Source: Burkholderiaceae bacterium (GTDB lineage: Bacteria; Pseudomonadota; Gammaproteobacteria; Burkholderiales; Burkholderiaceae_C). From it: DNA of 64,000 nt. The notes beneath the pieces are model-generated. The model did no database searches. It was not told where the DNA came from and worked only from the letters and a program-made list of their open reading frames with translations. The first letter of the stretch is position 1. Each line of letters begins with the position of its first letter. Of this stretch, positions 54,212-63,471 are shown in pieces. The stretch is taken from positions 620,001-684,000 of the forward strand of contig JAHCKM010000001.1 of NCBI GenBank assembly GCA_026125795.1. Direction: 5' to 3'. A program made the translations under genes and the position numbers.

Positions 54212-55693
54212 TCAGTCCCGCTTGTGGGAGATCACGTACGACTCGTCGTGGAACCACAGGCTGCCGTGCTTGCGCAGCACGCCGGCGGTGGCGTCGAGGT
54301 AGGCGCGCTGGCCGATCACCTGGCCGAGCCGCTCGTCGTCGATCTGCGCGACGTACACCGCGGCATTCCACGCCGCGAACAGCGTCGAGGTGCCGATCGA
54401 GGACGACACCTCGCTCGGCAGCGTGTGCATGTCGTAGCGGAACACGGCGCGGCTGTCGGCGTAGGCATTGAAGTTGTAGTGGCGCGCGTCCTTGCCCAGC
54501 TCGTGCTTGACCGCGCGCAGGATGTCGTGGCGCGAGGTCCGGAACGGATCTTCGCCGGGCCACACCTGCTGCACGATCTCCAGGCCGGGGTCGTTGCCGC
54601 AAGAGTGGATGCCGAGCAGCCGGCCGCCCGGGCCGAGCGCGCGCGTCAGCGGCACGATCACCTTCTGCGCCTTGAACTCGGCGCTGACGCGCGCGCGGTA
54701 CGGCTGCGACGCGATCACGAGATCGAAGTCGGCGCGCGCCTGGCCCTGGCGCGGAATCGCGCGGTCAAGCAGGAAACGGTGGTCGTCGCGGTAGATCACC
54801 AGCACCACGGGGCGCTCGTAGATCGGGTTGCCGGTGTTCGGGCTGTGCCGTGCCTGCCAATGCGTGGCCAGGAAGCCGTCGAGCCCGGCGATCTGCTCGT
54901 TGAACTCGTGTGCGGTCGAGCCCGACAGCGCCATCTCCTTCCACACCATCGAGGTGGCCGCGTGCAGCGACTTGGGGCTGAGCCACGGCGCCTCGGCGTA
55001 GAACATGTTGGTGACCACCAGCACCGAAGCCGGATGCTCGAAGAAACGATCGGCCATCTTGCGCAGCGACAACCGCACGTCCTCCAGGCTGATCTCCTTG
55101 CCGACGATGTAGAACGGCATGGTCTGGAAGCGCCGGTGCATCTCGCGCATCACGTGGGTCAGCACGGTGCCGTCGCCCATGCCGGCATCGAACAGCCGGA
55201 TCGCCGGCGGCTTGGGGTGGATGTGCTGCAGCTCCAGGCCGACGCGACGCGCGACCACGTCCTTCTCGCTGCAGGTGTGCACGAACAACAGGTACTTCTG
55301 GCGGTTGTCAAAGAAGCGGAAGTTGCGCTCCGGCGGCGCGGTGGACGTGGCCACGGTGCCGCCGGCCGCGGCGGCGGTCTCACCGTTGGCGCGGTGCGGC
55401 CGGTCGGTGGCCCGGACCAGCGGCATCAGCTCGATCGGTGGGCGCGGGTCGACCTCGACGCCCTGTGCGCGCAGGAAGTCGTTGACGCGCTGCAGCGTCT
55501 CCGGCGTGATGCGCGCCCCCTCGCGCAGCCGCGACACCAGCTTGCCGTCGTTGACGGCGCGGCGCCCGAAGGTGGATTCGGCCATGCCGGATTGGCGACA
55601 GCAGGCCGAGATGCTGTCCAGCAGGGTGGGCGCCAGCGTGGCTTCCAAGGTTGTCTCCGCGGGCCGGTCGAGCTGCCGGCGTGTTGCAGCCAT
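54212..55693 (-). CDS. HTH-containing SAM-dependent methyltransferase-like protein
   Basis: A 493-residue soluble protein. Residues 20-75 look like a Cro/C1-type HTH module (GMAESTFGRRAVNDGKLVSRLREG, then ITPETLQRVNDFL). After a linker comes a class I methyltransferase-like core with motif I IRLFDAGMGDGTVLTHVM, a second half with LVIASQPYRARVSAEF, and LGPGGRLLGIHSCGNDPGL. I do not recognise a named family. It forms a two-gene unit with the MTHFR-like protein, suggesting C1-group transfer from a methylated compound, but this is inference. Confidence 0.7.
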   Translation of the reverse strand: MAATRRQLDRPAETTLEATLAPTLLDSISACCRQSGMAESTFGRRAVNDGKLVSRLREGARITPETLQRVNDFLRAQGVEVDPRPPIELMPLVRATDRPHRANGETAAAAGGTVATSTAPPERNFRFFDNRQKYLLFVHTCSEKDVVARRVGLELQHIHPKPPAIRLFDAGMGDGTVLTHVMREMHRRFQTMPFYIVGKEISLEDVRLSLRKMADRFFEHPASVLVVTNMFYAEAPWLSPKSLHAATSMVWKEMALSGSTAHEFNEQIAGLDGFLATHWQARHSPNTGNPIYERPVVLVIYRDDHRFLLDRAIPRQGQARADFDLVIASQPYRARVSAEFKAQKVIVPLTRALGPGGRLLGIHSCGNDPGLEIVQQVWPGEDPFRTSRHDILRAVKHELGKDARHYNFNAYADSRAVFRYDMHTLPSEVSSSIGTSTLFAAWNAAVYVAQIDDERLGQVIGQRAYLDATAGVLRKHGSLWFHDESYVISHKRD

Positions 55694-55769
55694 GCTAGGC
55701 CGGCCGCGGGTGGGAAATCAACCACAAACGTTCCACAGCCCAAGATGGGCAAGCGCCCACACCAGGCGC

Positions 55770-56921
55770 TCAGGTCGGGAACGTGCCGGAACGCAGGATG
55801 TCGCGGTTGACCTGCTGCAGCTGGGTGTGGCCGCAGAAGGCCATCGTCACGTCGAGCTCCTTGTGGATGATCTGCAGCGCCTTGGTGACGCCGGCCTCGC
55901 CCATCGCGCCCAGCCCGTAGACCATCGCGCGGCCGATCATGGTGCCGCGCGCACCGAGTGCCCAAGCCTTCAGCACGTCCTGTCCGCTGCGGATGCCGCC
56001 GTCCATCCAGACCTCGGTCCGGGTGCCGACCGCCGCCACGATCTCGGGCAGCGCCTCGATGCTGCTGGGCGCACCGTCGAGCTGGCGCCCACCGTGGTTG
56101 CTGACGACGATGGCGTCGGCGCCCGCGTCGACCGCGCGGCGTGCGTCCTCGACCTCCATGATGCCCTTGAGGATGAGCTTGCCGCCCCAGCGCTGCTTGA
56201 CCCATTCAACGTCGGCCCACGACAGGCGCGGATCGAATTGTTCGTTGGTCCATGCGGCCAGCGAGCTCATGTCGCTCACGCCCTTCACGTGGCCCACCAG
56301 GTTGCGGAACGTGCGGCGCCGCGTGCGCGCCATGCCCAGACACCAGCGCGGTTTGCCCAGCAGGTTGACGATGTTGCGCAGCGTGGGCTTGGGCGGTGCG
56401 GTGAGTCCGTTCTTCAGGTCCTTGTGGCGTTGCCCGATCACCTGCAGGTCGAGCGTCAGCACCAGCGCGTTGCAGCGCGCGACCTTGGTCCGCTCGATCA
56501 TCTGCTCCATCGCGCTGCGGTCGCGCATCATGTAGAGCTGGAACCAGAACGGCGCTCCCGTGGCCTCGGCGATGTCCTCGATCGAGCAGATGCTCATCGT
56601 CGACAGCGTGAACGGGATGCCGAACTTCTGCGCCGCCCGTGCCGCATGGATCTCGCCGTCGGCGTGTTGCATGCCGGTGAGGCCCACCGGCGCGATCGCC
56701 ACGGGCATCGCCACCGGCTGACCCACCATCGTGGTGGCGGTGGAGCGGTTCTCCATGTTCACCGCCACGCGCTGGCGCAGCTTGATGCGCGCGAAGTCGC
56801 TCTCGTTGGCGCGGTAGGTGCTCTCGGTCCACGAGCCCGAGTCTGCGTAGTCGTAGAACATGCGCGGCACGCGCTTCTGGGCCAGCACGCGCAGGTCTTC
56901 GATGTTGGTGATGACGGGCAT
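55770..56921 (-). CDS. lldD: FMN-dependent alpha-hydroxy acid dehydrogenase (L-lactate dehydrogenase type)
   Basis: A 383-residue TIM-barrel flavoenzyme: RVPRMFYDYADSGSWTESTYR, MPVAIAPVGLTGMQHADGE, LSTMSICSIEDIAEATGAPFWFQLYMMRDR, LILKGIMEVEDARRAVDAGADAIVVSNHGGRQLDGAPSSIEALPEI (His base in SNHGGRQLDG), VWMDGGIRSGQDVLKA. It oxidises L-lactate or another 2-hydroxy acid and likely passes electrons to the respiratory chain. GGAGGAGAACCCACA precedes ATG 56921, which sets the start. Confidence 0.93.
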   Translation of the reverse strand: MPVITNIEDLRVLAQKRVPRMFYDYADSGSWTESTYRANESDFARIKLRQRVAVNMENRSTATTMVGQPVAMPVAIAPVGLTGMQHADGEIHAARAAQKFGIPFTLSTMSICSIEDIAEATGAPFWFQLYMMRDRSAMEQMIERTKVARCNALVLTLDLQVIGQRHKDLKNGLTAPPKPTLRNIVNLLGKPRWCLGMARTRRRTFRNLVGHVKGVSDMSSLAAWTNEQFDPRLSWADVEWVKQRWGGKLILKGIMEVEDARRAVDAGADAIVVSNHGGRQLDGAPSSIEALPEIVAAVGTRTEVWMDGGIRSGQDVLKAWALGARGTMIGRAMVYGLGAMGEAGVTKALQIIHKELDVTMAFCGHTQLQQVNRDILRSGTFPT

Positions 56922-57031
56922 TGTGGGTTCTCCTCCGGGGTCGAATGCTACCGGCGCGGCGCGCCCGAGCCTTGCGCTGCCGCAGGCGCCTCCAAGGCGG
57001 CCGGCCGCGCTCGCCGATACCATCGGGGCGA

Positions 57032-57427
57032 ATGGATGAAGCCTTCCCGCCGCTGCCTCGACGGCCGCGCTGGCAGCGTTTGTTGTGGGCCGCTGCCGGC
57101 GCGCTGGCGCTGATCACCGGCGTGGTGGGCGTCTTTGTGCCCCTGCTGCCGACCACGCCGTTCGTGCTGCTGGCGGCGTTCTGTTTCTCGCGCGGCAGCG
57201 AGCGCTGCGAGCGTTGGCTGCTGGAGCACCCGCGCTTCGGACCGATGGTGCGCGATTGGCGGGCGCGCCGCGCGGTGCCGCTGCGCGCCAAGCAGATCGC
57301 CACCGTGATGATGGCGGCGGCCTCGCTGTGGGCCGCGTTTGCCATGCCCACGCCTCTGGCGTGGCTGCCGGCGCTGCTGTGCACCGCGGTGGCGGTGTGG
57401 TTGTGGCGCCTGCCGACCTCGGCCTGA
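57032..57427 (+). CDS. YbaN-like (DUF454) membrane protein
   Basis: A 131-residue protein with three hydrophobic segments: LLWAAAGALALITGVVGVFVPLLPTTPFVLLAAFCFSRGSERCERWLLEHPRFGPMVRDW is the DUF454 core, followed by ATVMMAAASLWAAFAMP and PALLCTAVAVWLWRLP. The PLLPTTPFVLLAAFCF-x-RGSER phrase is diagnostic. Function unknown; homologue YbaN is also called an inner-membrane protein. It is divergent from lldD and convergent with dinB. Confidence 0.9.
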   Translation: MDEAFPPLPRRPRWQRLLWAAAGALALITGVVGVFVPLLPTTPFVLLAAFCFSRGSERCERWLLEHPRFGPMVRDWRARRAVPLRAKQIATVMMAAASLWAAFAMPTPLAWLPALLCTAVAVWLWRLPTSA

Positions 57428-57442
57428 CTGGGGCCGCTGGCC

Positions 57443-58648
57443 CTAGTCGCCGGCGAACAGCTCGCGTTCGGCTTCGGGCTCGAGCGTCGGCGCCGCCGGC
57501 AGATCGCGCGCGCGCACCAGCGTGCCGGCGCGCACGCCCAGCAGGCGGATGCGCCGCGTGAGGTCCACGCGCTTCAGGCATTGACCGGCGGCACGGCGGA
57601 TACCGGCCAGGTCGTTCACTGGGTGCGGCAGCGTGAGGTCGCGCGTGACGGTCTTGAAGTCGTCAAAGCGCAGCTTGATGCCGATGGTGCGGCCCGCGTA
57701 GCCCGAGCGCTGCAGGTCGTGCGCCACCTGTTCGGCCAGCTCGGTGAACACGCGCGACAGCACGGCGCGGTCGGTCTTGGCGTGCAGGTCGCGGTCGAAC
57801 GTGGTCTCGCGGCTCATCGACACCGGCTCGCTCAGCGTGACTATCGGCCGGTCGTCGATGCCGTGCGACGCGGCATGCAGCCACGCCCCGTAGCTGCGGC
57901 CGAAGCGCTCGATCAAGAAGGCCATATCGCGCTCGGCCAACTCGCCGATGCGCGTGATGCCGAGTTGCGCCAGCTTGACCGCCGCCTTCGGGCCGATGCC
58001 GTTGATGCGCCGCACCGGCAGCGGCCAGATCTGCCTCGGTATGTCGTCGTGCGTGACGATCGTCAGGCCGTCGGGCTTGTCCAGGTCGGAGGCGATCTTC
58101 GACAGCAGCTTGTTCGGCGTCAGGCCGATCGAGCAGCTCAGGCCGGTGGCGCGGCGCACGTTGTTCTTGATCTCCAGCGCGATCGCGCGCACGCCGCCGA
58201 ACGGGTCGTGGCCGAGCGAGTCCTGCGCGCCGGGCAGCTCGGTGAGGTCGATGTAGATCTCGTCGATGCCGCGGTCTTCGATGTGCGGCGCCACCTCGGC
58301 CACCGCGGCCTTGAAGCGGCGCGAGTAGCGCTTGTATTCGTCATGGTCCACCGGCAGCAGCACGGCCTGAGGCGCCAGCTGCGCTGCCTTCATCAAGCCC
58401 ATGCCCGAGCGCACGCCGTAGTCGCGCGCCGGGTAGGTGGCGGTGGTGATCACGCCGCGGCCCTTGTAGGTGGCCAGCGTCGCGAACTCGCGCGTGCCGT
58501 CGTCGCGTTGCCGCGGCTCGTGGCGCCGCCCGCCGCCGATGACCACCGGCTGTCCGGCCAGCTCGGGGTAGCGCAACAACTCGACGGACGCGTAGAACGC
58601 GTCCATGTCGAGGTGGGCGATCCAGCGCCGTGGGGCCGGTGGGGGCAT
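57443..58648 (-). CDS. dinB: DNA polymerase IV
   Basis: A 401-residue Y-family polymerase: IAHLDMDAFYASVELLRYPEL at the start with the first catalytic Asp, then the palm region with RGIDEIYIDLTEL bearing the other carboxylates, SIGLTPNKLLSKIASDLDKPDGL, LPVRRINGIGPKAAVKL (helix-hairpin-helix), and a little-finger domain. It lacks the usual beta-clamp peptide at a glance, ending LEPEAERELFAGD. It extends damaged or misaligned primers. A 164-base gap separates it from the divergent DUF6502 gene; I see no clear LexA box there. Confidence 0.94.
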   Translation of the reverse strand: MPPPAPRRWIAHLDMDAFYASVELLRYPELAGQPVVIGGGRRHEPRQRDDGTREFATLATYKGRGVITTATYPARDYGVRSGMGLMKAAQLAPQAVLLPVDHDEYKRYSRRFKAAVAEVAPHIEDRGIDEIYIDLTELPGAQDSLGHDPFGGVRAIALEIKNNVRRATGLSCSIGLTPNKLLSKIASDLDKPDGLTIVTHDDIPRQIWPLPVRRINGIGPKAAVKLAQLGITRIGELAERDMAFLIERFGRSYGAWLHAASHGIDDRPIVTLSEPVSMSRETTFDRDLHAKTDRAVLSRVFTELAEQVAHDLQRSGYAGRTIGIKLRFDDFKTVTRDLTLPHPVNDLAGIRRAAGQCLKRVDLTRRIRLLGVRAGTLVRARDLPAAPTLEPEAERELFAGD

Positions 58649-58812
58649 GGGGTGTCATTCTGTTGCAGGGCGTCGATCCCCTGGACCCGGTGGCAAGCTG
58701 GCCACCGTTGGCGCTCGCATGTGCACATGACCCATACTTGCGCCAACCCAACCCTTTGCCGCAGCTGTGCAGGGTGGCTTGTGCCGGCCCCGCACCCGTC
58801 AACCGTGTTCAC

Positions 58813-59691
58813 ATGACCGAAGCCGCCGCGTCAGGCGAGATGAACGAGCAGGAAGCCTTGCTGGCGGCGCTGCGGCAGGTGCTCGAGCCGCTGGCGGAGC
58901 TGGCGGTGCAGCGCGGACTGCCGTACGCGCCGGTCGAAGAGCTGGTGCGCCGTGCCTTCGTCGGCGCCGCCGACGCAGCACACCCCGATCTGCTGCCGCA
59001 CCGCAAGGTCAGCCGCATCAGCACCAGCACCGGCATCAACCGGCGCGAGGTGTCGCGCCTGCTGGCGGTGATCCGCGACGCCCGGGCGGCGCAGGAGTTG
59101 CCGCGCCGCTCGGTGACCAGCGAGCTGTTCGCGCATTGGGTCAGCGACGGGCGCTATCGCGATCGCCACGGCGAGCCGCGCGTGCTGCCGCGGCAAGGCC
59201 GCGCGCCGAGCTTCGAATCGCTGGCCCAGGCGATCACGCGCGACGTGCACCCGCGCAGCCTGCTCGACGAGCTGTTGCGCCTGAAGCTGGCGGTGCACCA
59301 CGTCGACAGCGACACCGTGGAGCTGGTGCGCGATGCGTTCGTGCCCAGCGAAGACCGCGTGCGCATGCTGCAGTTCCTTGGCGACAACGTCGGCGATCAC
59401 CTGGCCGGCGCAGTGACCAACGTGCTCACCGACGGCAGCCGCCACTACGAGCAGGCGGTGTTTGCCGACGGGCTCACCGAGGCGTCCGTGCAGGAGGTGT
59501 GGGCGCAGATCGGTCCGCTGTGGAAGACACTGCTTGCCACGTTGGTACCGGTGCTGGAGCAGAAGGTGGAGCGTGACAGCCCCGCCGACACCGCCCGGCA
59601 TCGTCTTCGCGTGGGCCTGTACACGTTCGATGCCCAAGCAGCGGCCGCGACGCCGGCCCCGGCGCCGCGCAAGACGAGGAAACGGCAGTGA
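58813..59691 (+). CDS. DUF6502 family protein
   Basis: A 292-residue cytosolic protein. The first part resembles a winged helix: LAELAVQRGLPYAPVEELVRRAFV, then VSRISTSTGINRREVSRLLAVI. The second part is helical (LQFLGDNVGDHLAGAVTNVLTDGSRHYEQAVFADGL) and the tail is basic (APAPRKTRKRQ). The family is uncharacterised; it often precedes a DUF5666 lipoprotein gene, as here, where the stop overlaps the next GTG start. It may be a DNA-binding regulator. Confidence 0.85.
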   Translation: MTEAAASGEMNEQEALLAALRQVLEPLAELAVQRGLPYAPVEELVRRAFVGAADAAHPDLLPHRKVSRISTSTGINRREVSRLLAVIRDARAAQELPRRSVTSELFAHWVSDGRYRDRHGEPRVLPRQGRAPSFESLAQAITRDVHPRSLLDELLRLKLAVHHVDSDTVELVRDAFVPSEDRVRMLQFLGDNVGDHLAGAVTNVLTDGSRHYEQAVFADGLTEASVQEVWAQIGPLWKTLLATLVPVLEQKVERDSPADTARHRLRVGLYTFDAQAAAATPAPAPRKTRKRQ

Positions 59692-60848
59692 AGCGCAACG
59701 AAGCAGCTCGCGCCAGCTGGATCCGGCGCCTGTGGATCATCGGGTTGGCCTGCATCGGCGCGCTGGCGGCCTGTGGCGGCGGCGTGGGGACCGGGGGCAC
59801 CGGCGCGTTCGCGTCGGGCCCGGTCACCGGCTTCGGCTCGATCATCGTCAACGACGTGATCTACGACGACGCGCTGGCGCGCTTCGAAGACGACACCGGT
59901 GCCGGGCGCGACCGAAGCGAGCTGGGCCTGGGTACCGTCGTGGAGGTGGACAGCGACGCCGTGCGCAACGGCGCGGCCACCGCGAGCCGCGTGCGCATCA
60001 GCAGCGAGCGCATCGGCCGCGTCGACGCGGTGACGGCCGACACCCTCACGGTCAACGGCCTGCCGGTGCGCTTCAATAGCGCGACGGTGTTCGACGGCGC
60101 GTTCGCAGGCGGGGCGGCGGGAATCGCGGCCGGCACCCGGGTCGAGGTGCACGGCCTGGCCGGCGCCACGCCGGGCGAGGTGTTGGCCACCCGCGTGGAA
60201 CCGCGCCCGAACGCCACGGTGTTCAAGTTCCGCGCCGCCATCACCGCGCTCGACACGCAGGCGCGCACGTTCCGCATCGGCAGCCAGACGTTCGCCTATG
60301 TGCTCGGCGTGAGCGGCCGCGATCTGCTGGCCGAGGGCGCGTTCCTGCGCGTGTGGGTGAACAGCGCTCCCGATCTGCAGGGTCGCTGGGTGGTCACTGC
60401 GATCTCGCGCGGACAGTGGATGCCGCCCGACAACATGGACGTGAAGACCAACGGCCTGATCACGTCGTTGGTGTCGACGTCCAACTTCCAGGTCGGGCCG
60501 TGGACCGTGAATGCCTCGGGCGCGAACGTTCAGAACGGACCCTTGGCGTTGGGCCAGCACGTCAAGGTCGAGGGACAGGCCCAGGGCGGCGTGCTGATCG
60601 CCACCGACGTCAGGGTGCTGGGGCGCAACGAGCTGCAGATGGTCGGCATCATCGCCGCGCTGGATCCGGTGGCGCGTACGTTCGACTTCAACGGCCGGCG
60701 CGACCGCGTCAGCTTTGCGCGCAGCGACATCGTGTTCGAGAACGGCAGCGCGGCTTCGTTGGCCGTTGGCCGTCGCGTGCGCGTGTTCGGGCAGCCTTCG
60801 GCCGATGGCACGCTGCTCGAGGCCACACGCATCCGCATCGAAAACTGA
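59688..60848 (+). CDS. DUF5666 repeat lipoprotein
   Basis: A 386-residue protein with a basic N-terminus, a hydrophobic stretch and a lipobox (IGALAAC, cysteine about residue 28), then repeated small beta domains of about 60-70 residues (GRVDAVTADTLTVNGLPVRFN, AAITALDTQARTFRIGSQTF, GLITSLVSTSNFQVGPWTV, GIIAALDPVARTFDFNGR). These are DUF5666 OB-like repeats. It is probably an outer-membrane or periplasmic lipoprotein of unknown role. The GTG start overlaps the DUF6502 stop, and the protein is co-expressed with it. Confidence 0.85.
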   Translation: MKRNEAARASWIRRLWIIGLACIGALAACGGGVGTGGTGAFASGPVTGFGSIIVNDVIYDDALARFEDDTGAGRDRSELGLGTVVEVDSDAVRNGAATASRVRISSERIGRVDAVTADTLTVNGLPVRFNSATVFDGAFAGGAAGIAAGTRVEVHGLAGATPGEVLATRVEPRPNATVFKFRAAITALDTQARTFRIGSQTFAYVLGVSGRDLLAEGAFLRVWVNSAPDLQGRWVVTAISRGQWMPPDNMDVKTNGLITSLVSTSNFQVGPWTVNASGANVQNGPLALGQHVKVEGQAQGGVLIATDVRVLGRNELQMVGIIAALDPVARTFDFNGRRDRVSFARSDIVFENGSAASLAVGRRVRVFGQPSADGTLLEATRIRIEN

Positions 60849-60873
60849 CACCCCGACTTACACTGGCGCGGCC

Positions 60874-61347
60874 ATGAAACGCCGCGCCGTGTTGCCCGCC
60901 GCCGCACTTGCGGTCCCTGCGATGACGTCGTCCGCTCAGGCTCCTGTGGATCTCGACGCGCTGCAGCGCGAGGTGTGGAACACCGAGGTCGCGTTCGCGC
61001 GCACGATGGCGCAGCGCGATCTGGCAGCGTTCGAACGCCACCTGTCGCCGCACACCGTGTTCTGGTCGGGCACCAACAAGCTGCTGCGCGGCAAGGCCGC
61101 GGTGGTCGAGGCTTGGAAGCGCTTCTACGAAGGCCCACAGGCGCCGTTCTCGTGGGAGCCCGACGAGGTGGTGGTGATCGGCGACGGCACACTCGCCACG
61201 TCCACCGGGCCAGTGCGCGCGCCCGACGGCAAGGTGGTGTCGCGCTTCCGCTCGGTGTGGCGGCGTGAGCCCGATGGGCGCTGGCTGATCGTGCTCGATC
61301 GCGGCGAACCGGCCGATCCGGCCAAGCCGGCCTCAGCAGGCTCATGA
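60874..61347 (+). CDS. Exported DUF4440/SnoaL-like (NTF2 fold) protein
   Basis: A 157-residue protein with a signal peptide (KRRAVLPAAALAVPAMTSSAQA) and an NTF2-like domain: VWNTEVAFARTMAQRDLAAFERHLSPHTVFWSG, GKAAVVEAWKRFYEG, FSWEPDEVVVIGDGTLATSTGPV and FRSVWRREPDGRWLIVLDRG. These folds bind small ligands or catalyse isomerisations; role here unknown. It lies 25 bases after the DUF5666 gene. Confidence 0.88.
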   Translation: MKRRAVLPAAALAVPAMTSSAQAPVDLDALQREVWNTEVAFARTMAQRDLAAFERHLSPHTVFWSGTNKLLRGKAAVVEAWKRFYEGPQAPFSWEPDEVVVIGDGTLATSTGPVRAPDGKVVSRFRSVWRREPDGRWLIVLDRGEPADPAKPASAGS

Positions 61348-61363
61348 GTGCGCCGCGCGGCCC

Positions 61364-62653
61364 TCAGCCGTGCGCGCGGGTCAACACGATCTGCACATCG
61401 CCGAGCGCGCCTTCGGCAAAGCCGCCCTCGCAGTAGCTGAAGTAGAACTCCCACATGCGCAGGAACGCGTCGGGGTAGCCCAACGCACGCGCGCGATCGG
61501 CGTTGCGCAGCAGGTTGGCACGCCACTGCGCCAGCGTGGTGGCGTAATGCGCGCCGATGTCTTCCAGGCCGACGATGCGCAACTGCGATGCGCGCGCCAC
61601 CGACGCGCTGAGCGCGGCGATCGACGGGATGCAGCAGCCCGGAAAGATGTGGCGCTTGATGAAGTCGACCGAGTCGCGCGCCGCTTCGTACTGCTGGTCG
61701 GCGATCGTGATGGCCTGCAGCAGCATCGTGCCACCCGGCTCGAGCCGGTCGCTGCAGCGGCGGAAGAAGGTGTCGAAGTACTGGTGCCCGACGGCTTCGA
61801 TCATCTCGATCGACACCAGCTTGTCGTAGCGGCCCGTGAGGTCGCGGTAGTCGTCGGCCAGCAGCGTGATGCGCTCGCCCAGCCCTTCCGCATCGATGCG
61901 CTCGCGCGCCCACGCATGCTGCTCGTGCGAGATCGTGGTGGTGGTGACGTGGCAGCCGTAATGGCGCGCCGCGTGCAACGCGAAGCCGCCCCAGCCGGTG
62001 CCGATCTCGAGCACGCGGTCACCCGGTTGCAGCGCGAGCTTGCGGCAGATGCGCTCCAGCTTGGCGATCGACGCCTGCTCCAGCGTCATGTCGGCGCGCT
62101 CGAACAGCGCGCTCGAGTACATCATCGTGGGGTCCAGGAAGAGCGCGAAGAAGTCGTTGCCCACGTCGTAGTGCGCGCCGATGTTGCGCCGGCTGCCTTG
62201 GCGCGTGTTGCGCGCCGCCGCGTGCAGCAGCCTGCGCACCGGCTCGGCGAGCTTGGCCAGGCCGCCGTCGACGCCGTCGATCACCGCGCGGTTGTGCAGC
62301 AGGATGCGCACCAGCGCGGTCAGGTCGTCGCACCACCAGTCGCCGGCCATGTACGACTCGCCGGCGCCGACCGATCCGCCGAATGCGGTCTCGGCGTAGA
62401 AGCGCGCATCGCGCACCTGCAGCGTGGCCGACAGCGCGCAGCGCTCGGTGTGGCGGCCAAAGGCCTCGTGCAGGTCGCCGTCCACGAGCGTCAGCACGCC
62501 GTGCTCCAGGCGCTGCAGTTGCGCACGCAGCAGTCGCTCGGCGCCACGCCGCAGCAGGCCGGCCAGCGCGGGGGCCATCGCGCGCGGCATCGCGCTCGAC
62601 AGCGACCACAGGCCGCGCGGGTGGTCGATCGTGGCGGGGAGGGTCTTGCTCAT
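61364..62653 (-). CDS. cfa: Cyclopropane-fatty-acyl-phospholipid synthase family methyltransferase
   Basis: A 429-residue enzyme: NIGAHYDVGNDFFALFLDPTMMYSSALFE, motif I VLEIGTGWGGFALHAA, TTTTISHEQHAWARERI, IEMIEAVGHQYFDTFF, FIKRHIFPGCCIPS and CEGGFAEGALGDVQIVL. These are the SAM-dependent CFA synthase signatures. The N-terminal half carries the lipid-binding domain. It methylates unsaturated acyl chains in membranes. ATG 62653 overlaps the DUF1365 stop by four bases, so the genes are coupled. Confidence 0.94.
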   Translation of the reverse strand: MSKTLPATIDHPRGLWSLSSAMPRAMAPALAGLLRRGAERLLRAQLQRLEHGVLTLVDGDLHEAFGRHTERCALSATLQVRDARFYAETAFGGSVGAGESYMAGDWWCDDLTALVRILLHNRAVIDGVDGGLAKLAEPVRRLLHAAARNTRQGSRRNIGAHYDVGNDFFALFLDPTMMYSSALFERADMTLEQASIAKLERICRKLALQPGDRVLEIGTGWGGFALHAARHYGCHVTTTTISHEQHAWARERIDAEGLGERITLLADDYRDLTGRYDKLVSIEMIEAVGHQYFDTFFRRCSDRLEPGGTMLLQAITIADQQYEAARDSVDFIKRHIFPGCCIPSIAALSASVARASQLRIVGLEDIGAHYATTLAQWRANLLRNADRARALGYPDAFLRMWEFYFSYCEGGFAEGALGDVQIVLTRAHG

Positions 62654-63471
62654 CGGTGGGTCCTCGGGAAGGCATCGGGATCGGCCGGCGCGCGCCCGGC
62701 CGGATGGGCGTGCACCGGCACGCGCTTGAGCCACAGGCGCAGCGCCTGCCAGTGGATCGCCGCCACGACCTGCAGCGTCATCAGCGGGAAGCGCAGCAGC
62801 GTTGCCGCCAGCGTCGCCGCAGTGATCGGCGAGCGCTGCAACACCAGCGTGGCATCGAACACCCGCTGCGCGACGCCGCCCGGTGCGGGCGACGCGCTGC
62901 GCTGCGTCAGCGCCATGCGCACCGCCAGGCGCTCATCCGGCGTGCGAAAGCCCCAGTGGTACTCGAGCGCCATCGGATGGAACGGCGACACGTGCATCGC
63001 CTTGGTGCTGCGCGCATGCATCCAGCGCGCGCCGCTTTCGCCCGGCGCGCCGGCGTTCAGCACGTAGCAATGGCGCTCGCCCCACGGCGTGTTGGTGACC
63101 TCGGCGACGATCGTCTCGACGCGGCGGTCGCTGGCGTCGAAGCAGTAGTAGAAGCTGACCGGATTGAACACATGGCCGAGATAACGCAGGTGCGTCAGCA
63201 GGCGGATCGGTCCGAGCGGCCGCAGCCCGCTGCGCTCGGCGACCAGGTCTCGCACCGCGTCGTCGAGCGGCACGGCGGGGTCGCCGAAGTGGTCGCGCCG
63301 GTCAAAGCGCGCCAGCGCCGGCCGCCTCGTCGACCACAGCCAGCGGCCGGCGAACACGCGGTCGAGTTCGGCCAGGTCGAGGTACACCATGAACAGCGGG
63401 TAGCGGAAGTCGTGGCGCCGTGGCGCCAGACGCCGGTGCTCAAGCCACCCGCGGTAGATCGCGCTGTGCAT
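62650..63471 (-). CDS. DUF1365 protein
   Basis: A 273-residue protein: IYRGWLEHRRLAPRRHDFRYPLFMVYLDLAEL at the start, IRLLTHLRYLGHVFNPVSFYYCFDASD (the DUF1365 hallmark) and EVTNTPWGERHCYVL, KAMHVSPFHPMALEYHWGF. The C-terminus has a hydrophobic stretch. This family always sits between an FAD oxidoreductase and a CFA-synthase-like gene, as here, and is thought to act on membrane lipids, probably in furan or cyclopropane fatty-acid formation. Function unproven. It overlaps the upstream gene by 32 bases. Confidence 0.9.
   Translation of the reverse strand: MHSAIYRGWLEHRRLAPRRHDFRYPLFMVYLDLAELDRVFAGRWLWSTRRPALARFDRRDHFGDPAVPLDDAVRDLVAERSGLRPLGPIRLLTHLRYLGHVFNPVSFYYCFDASDRRVETIVAEVTNTPWGERHCYVLNAGAPGESGARWMHARSTKAMHVSPFHPMALEYHWGFRTPDERLAVRMALTQRSASPAPGGVAQRVFDATLVLQRSPITAATLAATLLRFPLMTLQVVAAIHWQALRLWLKRVPVHAHPAGRAPADPDAFPRTHR

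Noticed and set aside
58649-58812. LexA box for dinB
   Set aside because: No CTGT-N8-ACAG type palindrome is visible in the gap before dinB.
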